A stretch of DNA of 64,000 nt. It comes from Verrucomicrobiia bacterium. GTDB taxonomy: Bacteria > Verrucomicrobiota > Verrucomicrobiia > Limisphaerales > Pedosphaeraceae. This document shows, piece by piece, positions 23,035 through 31,541 of this stretch. The notes below the pieces were generated by a model, which was not told the DNA's origin, ran no database searches, and saw only the letters and a list, made by a program, of their open reading frames with translations. Made by a program: the position numbers and the translations under genes. The stretch lies in assembly GCA_036268055.1 (NCBI GenBank), contig DATAUW010000036.1, positions 82,832 to 146,831 on the forward strand. Direction: 5' to 3'. The first letter of the stretch is position 1. Every line of letters starts with the position of its first letter.

Positions 23035-23069
23035 GCGGGCGTGGAGAAATCTGCGCCCGCTTTTTTATT
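23035..23069 (+). terminator. Rho-independent terminator after groEL
   Basis: GCGGGCG, 12-base loop, CGCCCGC, then TTTTTTATTTT: a GC-rich stem followed by a T run, 35 bases after the groEL stop. Confidence 0.92.
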
Positions 23070-23089
23070 TTGGCGGCGAGAAATCATTC

Positions 23090-23126
23090 TTGACATTTCG
23101 GCAGGGTTAGTATCATAATGATACTA
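23090..23126 (+). promoter_or_regulatory. hicAB promoter with overlapping operator
   Basis: TTGACA (23090-23095) and CATAAT (23114-23119) are 18 bases apart. The -10 box lies inside a perfect 19-base palindrome, TAGTATCAT-A-ATGATACTA (23108-23126), the expected form of a HicB operator. Transcription would start near 23126, only about two bases before the hicA ATG, so the transcript may be leaderless. Confidence 0.8.
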
Positions 23127-23127
23127 G

Positions 23128-23322
23128 ATGCCGCGAAAAGTTCGCCAACTAATAGCTGAGCTTGAAAAGGCGAGTTTCGTGAATCGCGGCGGCAAGGGCA
23201 GTCATCGAAATTTTAAACATCCGAAAGGTCCCTATTGTACCATCTCGGGAAATCCCGGAGACGGCGCCAAACATTATCAGGAGCGACAAGTTCGCAGGAA
23301 GATTGAGGAGAGCCAAAAATGA
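23128..23322 (+). CDS. hicA: HicA-family toxin (mRNA interferase)
   Basis: 64 residues with the double-stranded-RNA-binding-like HicA fold: KVRQLIAELEKASFVNRGGK, then GSHRNFKHP with the catalytic His. The usual ending follows (YCTISGNPGDGAKHYQERQVRRKIEE). HicA cleaves mRNA and arrests translation until bound by HicB. It overlaps hicB by four bases (ATGA), in the usual toxin-first order. Confidence 0.93.
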   Translation: MPRKVRQLIAELEKASFVNRGGKGSHRNFKHPKGPYCTISGNPGDGAKHYQERQVRRKIEESQK

Positions 23323-23654
23323 AAGACAACCGCTCAACGCCATTTTTTTTGAAGATCATCGAGTGGAGCGACGCGGACAAATGTTATGTGGGAAGCGCGC
23401 CACCGCTCATCGGCCCATGCTGTCACGGAAAAAACGAGGCCAAGGTTTTCAAGGAGTTGACGGAAATCGTGGACGAATGGATCGCGATTTTCAAAAAGGA
23501 CGGAACGCCTTTCCCGGAAATGGAGAAGAAAAAGTTCACGGGAAAGTTCATTGTCCGAATTGAACCTGAAGCGCACCGGCGATTGGCAGCGAAAGCCAAA
23601 GTGGAGGGCGAAAGTCTCAATCAATATGTCGCGCGACAGCTTGCGAAAGCTTAA
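23319..23654 (+). CDS. hicB: HicB-family antitoxin
   Basis: 111 residues. The N-terminal half is the degenerate RNase-H-like HicB fold (FFLKIIEWSDADKCYVGSAP, EAKVFKELTEIVDEWI). The C-terminus is a ribbon-helix-helix DNA-binding domain (GKFIVRIEPEAHRRLAAKAK, ESLNQYVARQL). It neutralises HicA, and the RHH domain should bind the 19-base palindrome in the promoter. Start ATG 23319 overlaps the hicA stop. Confidence 0.93.
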   Translation: MKDNRSTPFFLKIIEWSDADKCYVGSAPPLIGPCCHGKNEAKVFKELTEIVDEWIAIFKKDGTPFPEMEKKKFTGKFIVRIEPEAHRRLAAKAKVEGESLNQYVARQLAKA

Positions 23655-23740
23655 GGCTTATTTTGGGCGCGCGCACCGAACTTGGAATCTTTTCCCGATT
23701 GTGAAGTTGTTATTTCTTCAAATATGGGTTAACTAGAGTC

Positions 23741-23953
23741 GTGAAATCGAACTCAGTCGTTCAGATTGACCCGGAAATTATGGGAGGCACTCCGTGTTTT
23801 TCCGGTACGCGTGTTCCGGTTCGCACATTGATTGATTATCTCGAAGGCGGCGATTCACTGGACGATTTTTTGGATGATTTTCCTACCGTGAGCCGGGAAC
23901 AGGCAGTGGCTTTATTAGAAGAAGCGAGTGCATTATTGCTTCGCCCTGCCTAA
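23741..23953 (+). CDS. DUF433 antitoxin
   Basis: 70 residues from GTG 23741. It shows the DUF433 signature IDPEIMGGTPCFSGTRVPV, a small helical domain (LIDYLEGGDSLDDFLDDFP) and SREQAVALLEEA. The next gene, a DUF5615 toxin, begins directly after its stop codon. Compared with the copy at 8.5 kb this pair is intact. It lies close behind hicAB, making a two-system toxin-antitoxin cluster downstream of groEL. Confidence 0.9.
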   Translation: MKSNSVVQIDPEIMGGTPCFSGTRVPVRTLIDYLEGGDSLDDFLDDFPTVSREQAVALLEEASALLLRPA

Positions 23954-24286
23954 ATGCGAATCCTGATAGACGAATGTCTGCCGAAAAAGTTGACGCAGGA
24001 TTTTCCTGGCCATGAGGTCCAGACAGTGCCTCGCGCAGGATGGGGTGGAATCAGTAATGGCAAGCTGCTCAAATTGATTTCTCAATCCAAAGCGTTTGAT
24101 GTTTTTGTCACGATGGATAAAAACATGGAATATCAGCAAAGGGTCAAAGATTTACCATTTGCGGTGGTGGTATTGCGCGCAAAGTCCAACACACTGGAGG
24201 ATACTCACCCTATTATGCCTGACGTTTTACGCGCGCTTACCAGCTTTCAGCCCGGCCATGTTTACTATTTCTCCAAGGCCGATTAG
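23954..24286 (+). CDS. DUF5615 PIN-like toxin
   Basis: 110 residues, with no spacing after the antitoxin stop. The PIN-like acidic positions are visible: MRILIDECLPKKL at the N-terminus, and VFVTMDKNMEYQQR in the middle (VT-D/K-D motif). These are presumed RNases by relation to PIN domains. The gene ends three bases before the convergent stop of the DUF2950 gene. Confidence 0.9.
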   Translation: MRILIDECLPKKLTQDFPGHEVQTVPRAGWGGISNGKLLKLISQSKAFDVFVTMDKNMEYQQRVKDLPFAVVVLRAKSNTLEDTHPIMPDVLRALTSFQPGHVYYFSKAD

Positions 24287-24289
24287 ATT

Positions 24290-25267
24290 TTACCTATCCG
24301 TCACTTCTGTCCAGCTTGAATCGGGATCGTAAGTCGTCATCGCTTTGGCGCAGGCGGAAGATTTTTTGCCGAGGTTTTTTTGGTAGATTTTTCCCTGCTG
24401 ATTCACGATGAAGGTCATGATACCGGTGTTGCCCCATTCCGCCGGCCACGCGACGAGCGCGAAGCCGCCGATCATGTGCCCATTCACGATGTAACAATAT
24501 TTCCCCGCCGGCGCGTGTTTGCCTTCCTTCGTTAAAACCTTGAAATAATAACCGTGATACGGCGTCTGCTGATGGAAGGCATCGTCCTTTTCCGCGAGCA
24601 AACCGCTGCGATGATGATAGCCCTCGTCCCGCGCTTGCGCGACGAGCAGGCCCAGCGGACTTAACTCATCGTTCTCGCCGGGCGCGGGCCAATACAATCC
24701 ATCGTGCGTGCCCGGTGTGCTGAAAAGATGCTGGGCATATTCGAGCACCTGATCGCCGTTGCGGTCTTGGGAGGCGTATTCGCGCTGGGCATCAACGTAG
24801 GCGCGGCAAACGTCCATTGCGCCCAACTCATTCCCGCCGATGCGGCGATTTAAAATTTCCTCGCGCCCGGCCGCCACGTCGAAAAACCATTTGCCATTGG
24901 CCTTCACCAGCGGAATCGGAAACGGCCACGCGTCGTTGCCGATTTCCAAATCGGCCTTGGTATCGGACTCATTGACCCAGGTCGTTTTTTCATTCAACCG
25001 GTCAACGAATTTATTAAAACCTTCGGTCGCCTGCACGATGTCGGGCGACATCAACTCGGCGCCTTCGGGCCCAAAAATGGCGTGAACCGCATTGGTGTCG
25101 CGCGCTTTTGCGGCATCGGTTAAAGCTTTAACGGCTTCATCGGGTGAATCGAATTGTTGTTCGCCGGCGGCGCACGCGATGTCGGGCGCGGCCAAAAACA
25201 TACCGGCGACGGCCAGCCCGCAAGCCCAATTCGCACTTCGGCGCAAAGCTGAAAAATTTAATTTCAT
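24290..25267 (-). CDS. Exported DUF2950 protein
   Basis: 325 residues with an N-terminal signal peptide (WACGLAVAGMFLAAPDIACA). The rest fits DUF2950: FDSPDEAVKALTDAAKARDT, RRIGGNELGAMDVCRAYVDA, DGLYWPAPGENDELSPLGLL and YHGYYFKVLTKEGKHAPAG. The function of this periplasmic family is unknown. It lies 39 bases downstream of a DUF3300 gene; the two families often occur side by side, so a joint envelope role is likely. Confidence 0.9.
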   Translation of the reverse strand: MKLNFSALRRSANWACGLAVAGMFLAAPDIACAAGEQQFDSPDEAVKALTDAAKARDTNAVHAIFGPEGAELMSPDIVQATEGFNKFVDRLNEKTTWVNESDTKADLEIGNDAWPFPIPLVKANGKWFFDVAAGREEILNRRIGGNELGAMDVCRAYVDAQREYASQDRNGDQVLEYAQHLFSTPGTHDGLYWPAPGENDELSPLGLLVAQARDEGYHHRSGLLAEKDDAFHQQTPYHGYYFKVLTKEGKHAPAGKYCYIVNGHMIGGFALVAWPAEWGNTGIMTFIVNQQGKIYQKNLGKKSSACAKAMTTYDPDSSWTEVTDR

Positions 25268-25306
25268 TGGCTGATAAAGTTTCGTGAAAATTCGCTCAAC
25301 GACTGT

Positions 25307-26443
25307 TTACCGTTTGCCAGGCGACCGGCCACCGCCACCGCCAGCGGGTCCACGGCTGACTGCGCCCCGGCTGCTAGCCGCGCGGATTTGCGCGCTCGAA
25401 CCGCCACCAAATGCACTTGGCCGCGAAGGAGCCACCGGCGCTGAATGAATGACCACCGGCGCACGCGGCGGTTCAACCACGCGAGGCGGAGCTTGCACCA
25501 CCGGCCGGGCTGGCTCGGGACGTGGCGCAACTGGACGCGCGGGTTCAGGGCGGACAGGTTCCGAACGAACAGGCTCAGGACGCTGGGACGCGCCGGGCCG
25601 CACTCCGCGAGGCGGTTCGGCCGGACGCGCCGGTTCCGGACGCGGCGCGAATCCACGATCACCGCGAGCCACATAGCCGGGACGACCCGGCCCACGCGCA
25701 CCGCCGTGCCATACCGTGTTATGCGCGATATCCTCATGACGCCGCGCCGCAGGTTCGCGCCACCAATTTGCCGGACGCGGATGATCGTGACCCCACACCA
25801 CCACATGATGATCGTGCCAATCAAAGTCGTGGTTCAGCCACGCGCCGATGTGAAAACCAATTCCCCACCTAAAAAAGCTGCGCCCATAACCGCGCTGATA
25901 AAAAATAATTCCCGGATCATATTCCGGCACGTAAAGCAAATCCGGATCGGTCGGCACAATTTCAATATCTCCATCATCTGTCACGACCGTTTCCTGCGGA
26001 CCCGACGCGAGGTTGCCGAGGCCTTGCGCCTGCGCGCGCAAACTTTGGATCGCGTTCATCACGTCGGTTGGCTGATTCAAAAATGCCTGACCCAGTTCCG
26101 ATGTCCACGCGAGATCGTCCGACATCATTTTCAAAACGTCGGGATAACGCGCAATGGCTTTCACGCTGCCGTCCCACGGTTGCGAATCAATTCCGTTGGG
26201 GTCTCCGTTTTGTGAAACGTAATTTTCCGCAAGGGCAATCTGCGAAGGTTGCGTGGCAGCCGGTAAAATTTCCGCGATAAGCGGGTCGGGATAAAGCGCG
26301 ATGGGGCCGAGAAGCTGATTAAGCTGGTCGCCGTCGAGTATCTGCCCATTGGGCGCGGGCGGCGGGGTGGCGTATTGCGCGCGAGCCAGGCCGGCGCTGC
26401 TGACCACAGCCATCAGCAAGGCAGTGACAAGAGCTTTCTTCAT
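25307..26443 (-). CDS. Exported DUF3300 protein
   Basis: About 378 residues from ATG 26443 (MKKALVTALLMAVVSSAG, a clear signal peptide). The frame is open to 26521. The N-terminal half carries the DUF3300 pattern: LLGPIALYPDPLIAEILPAA, DVLKMMSDDLAWTSELGQAF and LYVPEYDPGIIFYQRGYG. The C-terminal half is low-complexity, rich in Pro, Arg, Ala and Glu (repeats such as PEPARP and RPEPVR), and ends GGGGRSPGKR. Periplasmic or surface protein of unknown role, in an operon with DUF2950. Confidence 0.9.
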   Translation of the reverse strand: MKKALVTALLMAVVSSAGLARAQYATPPPAPNGQILDGDQLNQLLGPIALYPDPLIAEILPAATQPSQIALAENYVSQNGDPNGIDSQPWDGSVKAIARYPDVLKMMSDDLAWTSELGQAFLNQPTDVMNAIQSLRAQAQGLGNLASGPQETVVTDDGDIEIVPTDPDLLYVPEYDPGIIFYQRGYGRSFFRWGIGFHIGAWLNHDFDWHDHHVVVWGHDHPRPANWWREPAARRHEDIAHNTVWHGGARGPGRPGYVARGDRGFAPRPEPARPAEPPRGVRPGASQRPEPVRSEPVRPEPARPVAPRPEPARPVVQAPPRVVEPPRAPVVIHSAPVAPSRPSAFGGGSSAQIRAASSRGAVSRGPAGGGGGRSPGKR

Positions 26444-26561
26444 TAGCGTCACCATGACGCGACTTTGTCCCGCGGTCAATAGCGGCGAAGCAGATAAAGA
26501 CAAAGCTCCTCCGTTAATCACCTGTCATCCCCACACCCACCTCCAAGGCCGAATAAAAAAA

Positions 26562-26936
26562 CTACTTTTGCTTTTGCCGCAGAACCTTGCGCAATTCGTC
26601 CAGGTCCTGCGATGACAACCGCTGCTTCTCCACGAAATGCAACAGCAACGGCTTTACTGCGCCGCCAAACACGCGCTCCAAAAAAGATTCGCTCTCCGTC
26701 TTCACACAATCCGCTTCCGAAACCAGCGGGCGATATAAATAAAGATTCTTATGCTTCTCGACTCCCAGCGCTTTCTTCTTGTGCAAACGGCTCAGCAGCG
26801 TCTTCACCGTGTTCGGATGCCAGTCTTCCGTGCCCGACAGCGCCTCGATGATCTCCATCGCGGGCAGGGGTGAACGGGCCCAGAGGACCTTCATCACCTT
26901 CCATTCCGATTCGGATATTACCGGGACTCGCGCCAT
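26562..26936 (-). CDS. BlaI/MecI/CopY-family repressor
   Basis: 124 residues: winged-helix domain ISESEWKVMKVLWARSPLPA, then HPNTVKTLLSRLHKKKALGV, and a helical dimerisation tail. Such repressors are usually inactivated by a partner sensor protease BlaR/MecR1. None is adjacent; the gene downstream on the same strand is DUF3300, 118 bases away. An inverted repeat 28 bases upstream of the start (26965-26985) suggests autoregulation. It may govern the DUF3300-DUF2950 pair. Confidence 0.92.
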   Translation of the reverse strand: MARVPVISESEWKVMKVLWARSPLPAMEIIEALSGTEDWHPNTVKTLLSRLHKKKALGVEKHKNLYLYRPLVSEADCVKTESESFLERVFGGAVKPLLLHFVEKQRLSSQDLDELRKVLRQKQK

Positions 26937-26964
26937 GTCAATTTCAGTAAATTAAAAACAACAC

Positions 26965-26985
26965 ACTACTACCTACAACAGTAGT
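26965..26985. promoter_or_regulatory. Probable BlaI-type operator
   Basis: ACTACT, nine bases, AGTAGT (26965-26985), upstream of the BlaI-family gene. The inner part on the minus strand reads ACTACTGTTGTAGGT, close to the ACTAC-N4-GTAGT symmetry of BlaI/MecI boxes. Confidence 0.7.
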
Positions 26986-27022
26986 CAATTAATGCAAGCT
27001 TAAAAATAAAAACATTCTTAAC

Positions 27023-27133
27023 GGACCGCGGGTCTGCGACCCGCAGCAAGGTCCATCCAGTCAAGCCGCTCCCGGCTTAGCCTTGCGCGGCAATCTTCTT
27101 TGCGTATTGCTGCGGGTCATAGACCCGCGGTCC
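27023..27133. repeat. 111-bp element with 27-bp terminal inverted repeats (copy 1)
   Basis: The ends GGACCGCGGGTCTGCGACCC (27023 on) and its inverted partner (27107-27133) match over 27 bases with two mismatches. The inside has no ORF. A related element with the same ends, and GGTCCAT and TCAAGCCGCTC inside them, lies inverted at 47764-47916. Probably a non-autonomous MITE-like element. Confidence 0.85.
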
Positions 27134-27163
27134 GACGGGAATAATAATGCCGCCAATCACTTT

Positions 27164-28075
27164 TCACCTCGGCTCCGGCTCGATGTTTAACTGCCCCGCT
27201 TCATCCAGCCGCTGGATTTCCGCCGTGTAACCTTTGCGAAAGTTCGGATATTTAAACTGGTAGCCGAGTTCCATCTTCAACTTGCGATTCTGCACTTTTT
27301 TATGCGTCAGCCCGCGCTTGCGCCCGGCGGTTTCCTCCTCGGTGGCGAACGGCGGCATCCATTTGCCCAGTGTTTCCGAAAGCCAGCGGAAAAAATGCAC
27401 CTGCGCGATCGGCTCGTCGTCCACCGCATTATAAATCTCGCCCGCGCGCCCATTCTTTAATGCCGCGATGATCACTCCCACCAAATCGTCGCGATGAATC
27501 ATATTGATCAATCGCTCACCCTGGCCGGAAATCTTCGCTTCATTTTTCAGATATTGCAAAAACAGATGCCCCCGCTCCGGCCCATAAATTCCCGCCACGC
27601 GCAAAACCACTGCGGGAAATTTTTTCTCCTGCGCCGCCGCCAGCAAAACTTTTTCCGTCTCGACCAAAATCTGGCTCGTCTCATTGGCCGGTTCGGCCGG
27701 ACTTGTCTCCTTGACCTGCGAACCATCTGTCTGCCCATAGACACTCGTGCTGCTCGTATAGACGAATTTCTTCGGCGGCGCTGCCGCAAGCCATTCAACG
27801 AGATTTTTTGCGCCCTGCAAGTACACCGCGCGATATTCCTCCGCCCCGCCGCGCGTCGAAGACACACAATTCACTACCCAATCATAAGGTCCGGGCAATG
27901 CCGCGAGGTCTGAAGTTTTCGCCACATCTGCGACGACCAATTTGATTCCCGCCGCTTTCAATTCCGCCTCGCCCTCCGCCGAGCGGCGCATACCGTGGAC
28001 TTCATGCCCCAGCCGCACCAACTCCGCACCCAGCGGCACTCCGACATATCCACAACCGACGATCAATATGCGCAT
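27164..28075 (-). CDS. NAD(P)-dependent epimerase/reductase (extended SDR type)
   Basis: 303 residues with the Rossmann opening MRILIVGCGYVGVPLGAELV, the shortened GxGxxG nucleotide motif. YTSSTSVYGQTDGSQVKETS includes the SDR Ser-Tyr region, and a C-terminal substrate domain follows. Relatives act on nucleotide-sugar or similar substrates; the subgroup resembles YeeZ-type proteins. The substrate cannot be told. It stands alone, with no clear operon partners. Confidence 0.85.
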   Translation of the reverse strand: MRILIVGCGYVGVPLGAELVRLGHEVHGMRRSAEGEAELKAAGIKLVVADVAKTSDLAALPGPYDWVVNCVSSTRGGAEEYRAVYLQGAKNLVEWLAAAPPKKFVYTSSTSVYGQTDGSQVKETSPAEPANETSQILVETEKVLLAAAQEKKFPAVVLRVAGIYGPERGHLFLQYLKNEAKISGQGERLINMIHRDDLVGVIIAALKNGRAGEIYNAVDDEPIAQVHFFRWLSETLGKWMPPFATEEETAGRKRGLTHKKVQNRKLKMELGYQFKYPNFRKGYTAEIQRLDEAGQLNIEPEPR

Positions 28076-28148
28076 CCGGGCATCTTAACCGGGCAAACCA
28101 CTCCACGCCATCTTCAAAGTCGTATTTATCCCACGCAGGCGGTCTGCC

Positions 28149-29135
28149 TTAATGCCCGAAGATAGGCCCGACAAAGTTGATGATGTAATTGTTACCCAGC
28201 GAATCGTTATAAGCCATGCTGACGCCAGAAACATCCGACCACGTTACCGAAGAAGTCACTGCACTGTTCGTTGTGCCGGGTGGCAGATTATCTGAATCAA
28301 AAAGTTCATTGGCCGAACTGTTGCCATGGACTTGAAGCTGGATGCTGGTCATGAAGACGGGCGGCCCGGCGAGCGTCGCGCCGGTGGTCGCATCGCGATA
28401 AACCCAGCTCACACTTTGCAACATTCCACTCGATACGGTGGCGGTCGGAAAAGGAATCACCAGATGACTGGCGGCCTGCGGATCGGGCACGCTGAACATC
28501 ACATTGCTTCCTTTATAATTGACCGTCCAAGTGCCGCCCGGCGCAATCGCGGGACTGGAGATGATCGCAGATTGATAATTGCCCCCGTTTCCGTGATCGC
28601 TATTGGTACTTGAGTTGGCGGGGTCGGCCGGCGAATTGGCGAGACCCGAACCCGCGGGGCCGGTGAAAAAGACATTCGGGGCCGCAGGCAAATTGGTGTC
28701 ACCCTTCACCCCAAAATTTGCGGAGTAATTGTCCAGCGCCACTGGAAAAGTCACGCTCGGCGTGAAGTTGCCCCCAAAACCACCCGCGTCGGCAAATTCA
28801 AGAAAATTGAAATCGAACGAAGCCGTGCTGCCGAGGAAAATGCGATAAAATTGCCGATTCATACCCGCCATCCCGCGATTGTCAATCAGGGTGATCAAAT
28901 TATTTGTGGCCTTCATGGAACCCACCGAAGTCCAGCCGGTGGCAAGATTCGTGGAGGTCTGGATGGTAAAAGTGGTGTTTGAACTGATCAATATCTGCAC
29001 CTGAAAAAATCCACCCACGATCGCGGCATTGGTGAAGATCGGCGCCTGGCCAAAAACTGCGGTGGTGGAAAACCAAAGAATGCCAGTGAGAAATCCCCAA
29101 CGCAATTTGCGTGATAAAAACAGGAGTGAGTTCAT
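28149..29135 (-). CDS. Secreted protein of unknown function
   Basis: 328 residues from ATG 29135, with a signal peptide (LRWGFLTGILWFSTTAVFGQ). Residues about 35-100 match a module common in exported proteins of such genomes (FTIQTSTNLATGWTSVGSMK, then MNRQFYRIFL), normally found at C-termini but here N-terminal. The rest is rich in Asn, Ser and Gly and looks like a beta-sandwich (LDNYSANFGVKGDTNLPAAP, GGTWTVNYKGSNVMFSVPDP). No catalytic motif is seen. Probably an extracellular or surface protein. Confidence 0.75.
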   Translation of the reverse strand: MNSLLFLSRKLRWGFLTGILWFSTTAVFGQAPIFTNAAIVGGFFQVQILISSNTTFTIQTSTNLATGWTSVGSMKATNNLITLIDNRGMAGMNRQFYRIFLGSTASFDFNFLEFADAGGFGGNFTPSVTFPVALDNYSANFGVKGDTNLPAAPNVFFTGPAGSGLANSPADPANSSTNSDHGNGGNYQSAIISSPAIAPGGTWTVNYKGSNVMFSVPDPQAASHLVIPFPTATVSSGMLQSVSWVYRDATTGATLAGPPVFMTSIQLQVHGNSSANELFDSDNLPPGTTNSAVTSSVTWSDVSGVSMAYNDSLGNNYIINFVGPIFGH

Positions 29136-29409
29136 GGGTTTGAATTCGAATTGAAACGACATTCACCATCGAAAAACCTTGCCTTAGCGCCCCGTGCGCT
29201 GCTTCCAGTGACTCTCTTCCTCCCCCATAACTTTGCAAGTCTTTTTGCGGTGTTTTTCCACCTTTTGCATCGGTCTTTCTCCGCTGCCACGGACCATCTT
29301 GAGCGATCAATCCTCGAATGACACGAGATAATCCGAGGAATTCTAATCTATGTTCCATCCCAAGGTTGCATCCCGCAGCCGAGTTACTTAGACTGCCCCG
29401 GTTATTTAA

Positions 29410-30210
29410 ATGATTCACATGAGCAACGTATCTTCCGTGGCCGCCGCGCCGATTAAAACTTTTCAAGTGGACGCCCTGCCCATCCGGGTTTATGCCAGCC
29501 AGGCAGATTTGTCCGAGGACGCCGCGCGGCTTGTCCACGCATATTTGCTCGAAGTGCTCGCGAAGCAAGGCTCTGCCGCCGCCATCCTGGCCACGGGAAA
29601 TTCGCAGATCAAATTTCTCGAGGCTCTGATTCGCCTGGGTCAAGTGGATTGGTCGAAGATCACGCTCTTTCACATGGACGAATATCTCGGCATCAACGGC
29701 GACCACAAGGCGAGCTTCCGCCGTTACATGCGCGAACGCGTCGCCAGCCTCGTGAAGCCGCGTGCGTTTCATTATCTCGAAGGCGATGCCTTGCTGCCGA
29801 TGGACGAATGCGATCGCTACACGAAATTGCTGCGCGCGCAGCCGATTGATTTATGCTGCATGGGCGTTGGCGAAAATGGTCACCTGGCTTTCAACGATCC
29901 GCCGATCGCAAATTTTGAAGATGCGCGTACCGTCACCATCGCGAAACTGGATCACGCCTGCCGCCAGCAGCAAGTCGGCGAAGGCCATTTCCCCGGACTC
30001 GATGCCGTCCCGCAATACGCCTTGACGCTTACCATTCCTACGCTGTGCTCTGCGAAAAAAGTGATTTGTATCTCTCCCGAGAAACGCAAAGCCCACGCCA
30101 TCAAAGCCGCGTTGCACGGCCCCATCAGCACGGCGTGTCCGGCGTCCGTCCTGCGACGGTACCCGCACGCGACGCTCCTGGTGGATACCGATTCGACCAG
30201 CCTGCTCTGA
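29410..30210 (+). CDS. nagB: Glucosamine-6-phosphate deaminase family protein
   Basis: 266 residues. NagB converts glucosamine-6-phosphate to fructose-6-phosphate and ammonia, linking amino sugars to glycolysis. Visible motifs: ILATGNSQIKFLEAL (phosphate loop), ITLFHMDEYLGI with the catalytic Asp, and MGVGENGHLAFNDPP with the active-site His. Residues of the C-terminal lid are less conserved, so a 6-phosphogluconolactonase-like relative is a weaker alternative. Start could be ATG 29410 or 29419. Its TGA abuts the TCA of the convergent DUF6941 stop. Confidence 0.9.
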   Translation: MIHMSNVSSVAAAPIKTFQVDALPIRVYASQADLSEDAARLVHAYLLEVLAKQGSAAAILATGNSQIKFLEALIRLGQVDWSKITLFHMDEYLGINGDHKASFRRYMRERVASLVKPRAFHYLEGDALLPMDECDRYTKLLRAQPIDLCCMGVGENGHLAFNDPPIANFEDARTVTIAKLDHACRQQQVGEGHFPGLDAVPQYALTLTIPTLCSAKKVICISPEKRKAHAIKAALHGPISTACPASVLRRYPHATLLVDTDSTSLL

Positions 30211-30621
30211 TCAGGCCTTCACGGTCACGGTCTTGACCAGCAGCGGAATGCTCGCTTCCTGCCGCCCATCCACCGCCACATCAATCGAGTAGTGGCCCGC
30301 CTTGTCGAAGCGCAACTGCTGGATGCTGACGATAAAATTCGTCGTCATGAACAGCGTGTCATCCGTCACGCGCACTTGAAACGGCAGGTCGGGCAGATGC
30401 GTCCCCTGCATGATGGATTTGCCGTCCTCATCCACGAAATTCAAACGCAACTTGTGTTCGCCTTCCTCGACCTTGCTGAACGTCATCCGCAACACGATCG
30501 AGCAATGCGGATGCACCACCGGCAACTGCGCCGCGTGGATGGTATCGAAAGCGCCGAGCAGATTCAGCCGTCCGTTGCTGTCCGTGGCGGCGTCGCACAC
30601 CACCGCGATTTGTATATCCAT
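30211..30621 (-). CDS. DUF6941 family protein
   Basis: 136 residues, cytosolic, mostly beta strand: MDIQIAVVCDAATDSNGRLN, then LGAFDTIHAAQLPVVHPHCS, and a C-terminal strand set ending VKTVTVKA. This matches the small family DUF6941 of unknown function. It is convergent with nagB, the two stop codons being directly adjacent. Confidence 0.75.
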   Translation of the reverse strand: MDIQIAVVCDAATDSNGRLNLLGAFDTIHAAQLPVVHPHCSIVLRMTFSKVEEGEHKLRLNFVDEDGKSIMQGTHLPDLPFQVRVTDDTLFMTTNFIVSIQQLRFDKAGHYSIDVAVDGRQEASIPLLVKTVTVKA

Positions 30622-30750
30622 GTCGGAAGTTTAATATGGCTTCGCGCCGAAAGCGAGCTTTAGCGAACGCCTGCGGTCAATGGGAAGACGAGCGTTTCGC
30701 GAGCCTACTTTTTCAAAATCCGAGTTCGATCCGTACCCAAAAAATTTGCC

Positions 30751-31359
30751 TCACTGCACCGCTTTGATTTGCGAATAATCCACGTCCATGATCGGGTACT
30801 CACGCCAGTTGTTCAGGTCGAAATGCCACCATTCCGTTGGCAGTCCCGTGAAACCGTGCTTCGTCATCACGCGTTGCAGCAACTCCCGATTTTGAATCGC
30901 CTCCGTCGGTAGATGCATGTAACCGCGATGCGCCCGCTCCGTGAAGTCGTCGAACGGCGTGGGCGTCGGCACATCCGAGCCATCAAGTCTGATCAAAGTT
31001 AAATCCACCGCCGCGCCGCGATTATGCCGCGAGCCCTTCGCCGGGTCGGCCACGAACCCGGGGTGCGGATAAATCGCCCACATCCTTTTCTGCACCGACA
31101 ACGGCCGATACCCGTCAAATATTTTCAGCTTATAACCGAGCGGTTGCAATTCCGTCTCCACTTCGCGCAATCGTTCCGCCGCCTCGCGTCGCAGACAGCA
31201 GCGCGCCACGGGATAAAGTTGTTGCCCGGTGAAATTATTCGTCGTGGCGTAACGAATATCCAGCACCACACCGGGAACGTAGGCTTTTACATCCACGAGG
31301 TCCGCCGCATTTTTGTGAGCCGTTGCGCAACCGGTGAGCAGCAATAAAAATCCCGCCAT
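30751..31359 (-). CDS. D-alanyl-D-alanine dipeptidase (VanX/DdpX family) lipoprotein
   Basis: Zinc dipeptidase cleaving D-Ala-D-Ala, for peptidoglycan recycling or nutrient use. Motifs: KIFDGYRPLSVQKRMW, the zinc site SRHNRGAAVDLTL (His, Asp) and TEWWHFDLNNW (catalytic Glu, zinc His). FLLLLTGC before ATAHKN looks like a lipobox, so it is probably anchored in an envelope membrane. ATG 31359 gives a very short signal of 10 residues; a basic stretch KNLRREF just upstream would suit a signal peptide. The frame is open to 31545, but that extension is a translated dispersed repeat (31388-31419). The true start is uncertain. Confidence 0.85.
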   Translation of the reverse strand: MAGFLLLLTGCATAHKNAADLVDVKAYVPGVVLDIRYATTNNFTGQQLYPVARCCLRREAAERLREVETELQPLGYKLKIFDGYRPLSVQKRMWAIYPHPGFVADPAKGSRHNRGAAVDLTLIRLDGSDVPTPTPFDDFTERAHRGYMHLPTEAIQNRELLQRVMTKHGFTGLPTEWWHFDLNNWREYPIMDVDYSQIKAVQ

Positions 31360-31387
31360 CACCAAAAATTCGCGGCGCAGATTTTTC

Positions 31388-31419
31388 AGCCACGGATGGA
31401 ACACGGACGAAACACGGAG
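31388..31419. repeat. Dispersed repeat AGCCACGGATGGAACACGGA type
   Basis: AGCCACGGATGGAACACGG followed by ACGAAACACGG, next to the 5' end of the VanX gene. The same module occurs at 16143, 42333, 54235 and, shortened, at 8417. Confidence 0.85.
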
Positions 31420-31541
31420 TTTGAAAAGAGGGCTCGCGTGAACGATCGTCCTGCCAATGGGGCGCGGCGTTATAGCCGGTGACAACGCAAGAGCATCACG
31501 CCGCGTCTTTATTCCGCACTCCGCATTCCGCATTCCGCACT

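Noticed and set aside
30640..30750. tRNA T-arm-like GAGTTCGATCC at about 30720
   Set aside because: No cloverleaf can be drawn around it; the rest of the gap does not pair.
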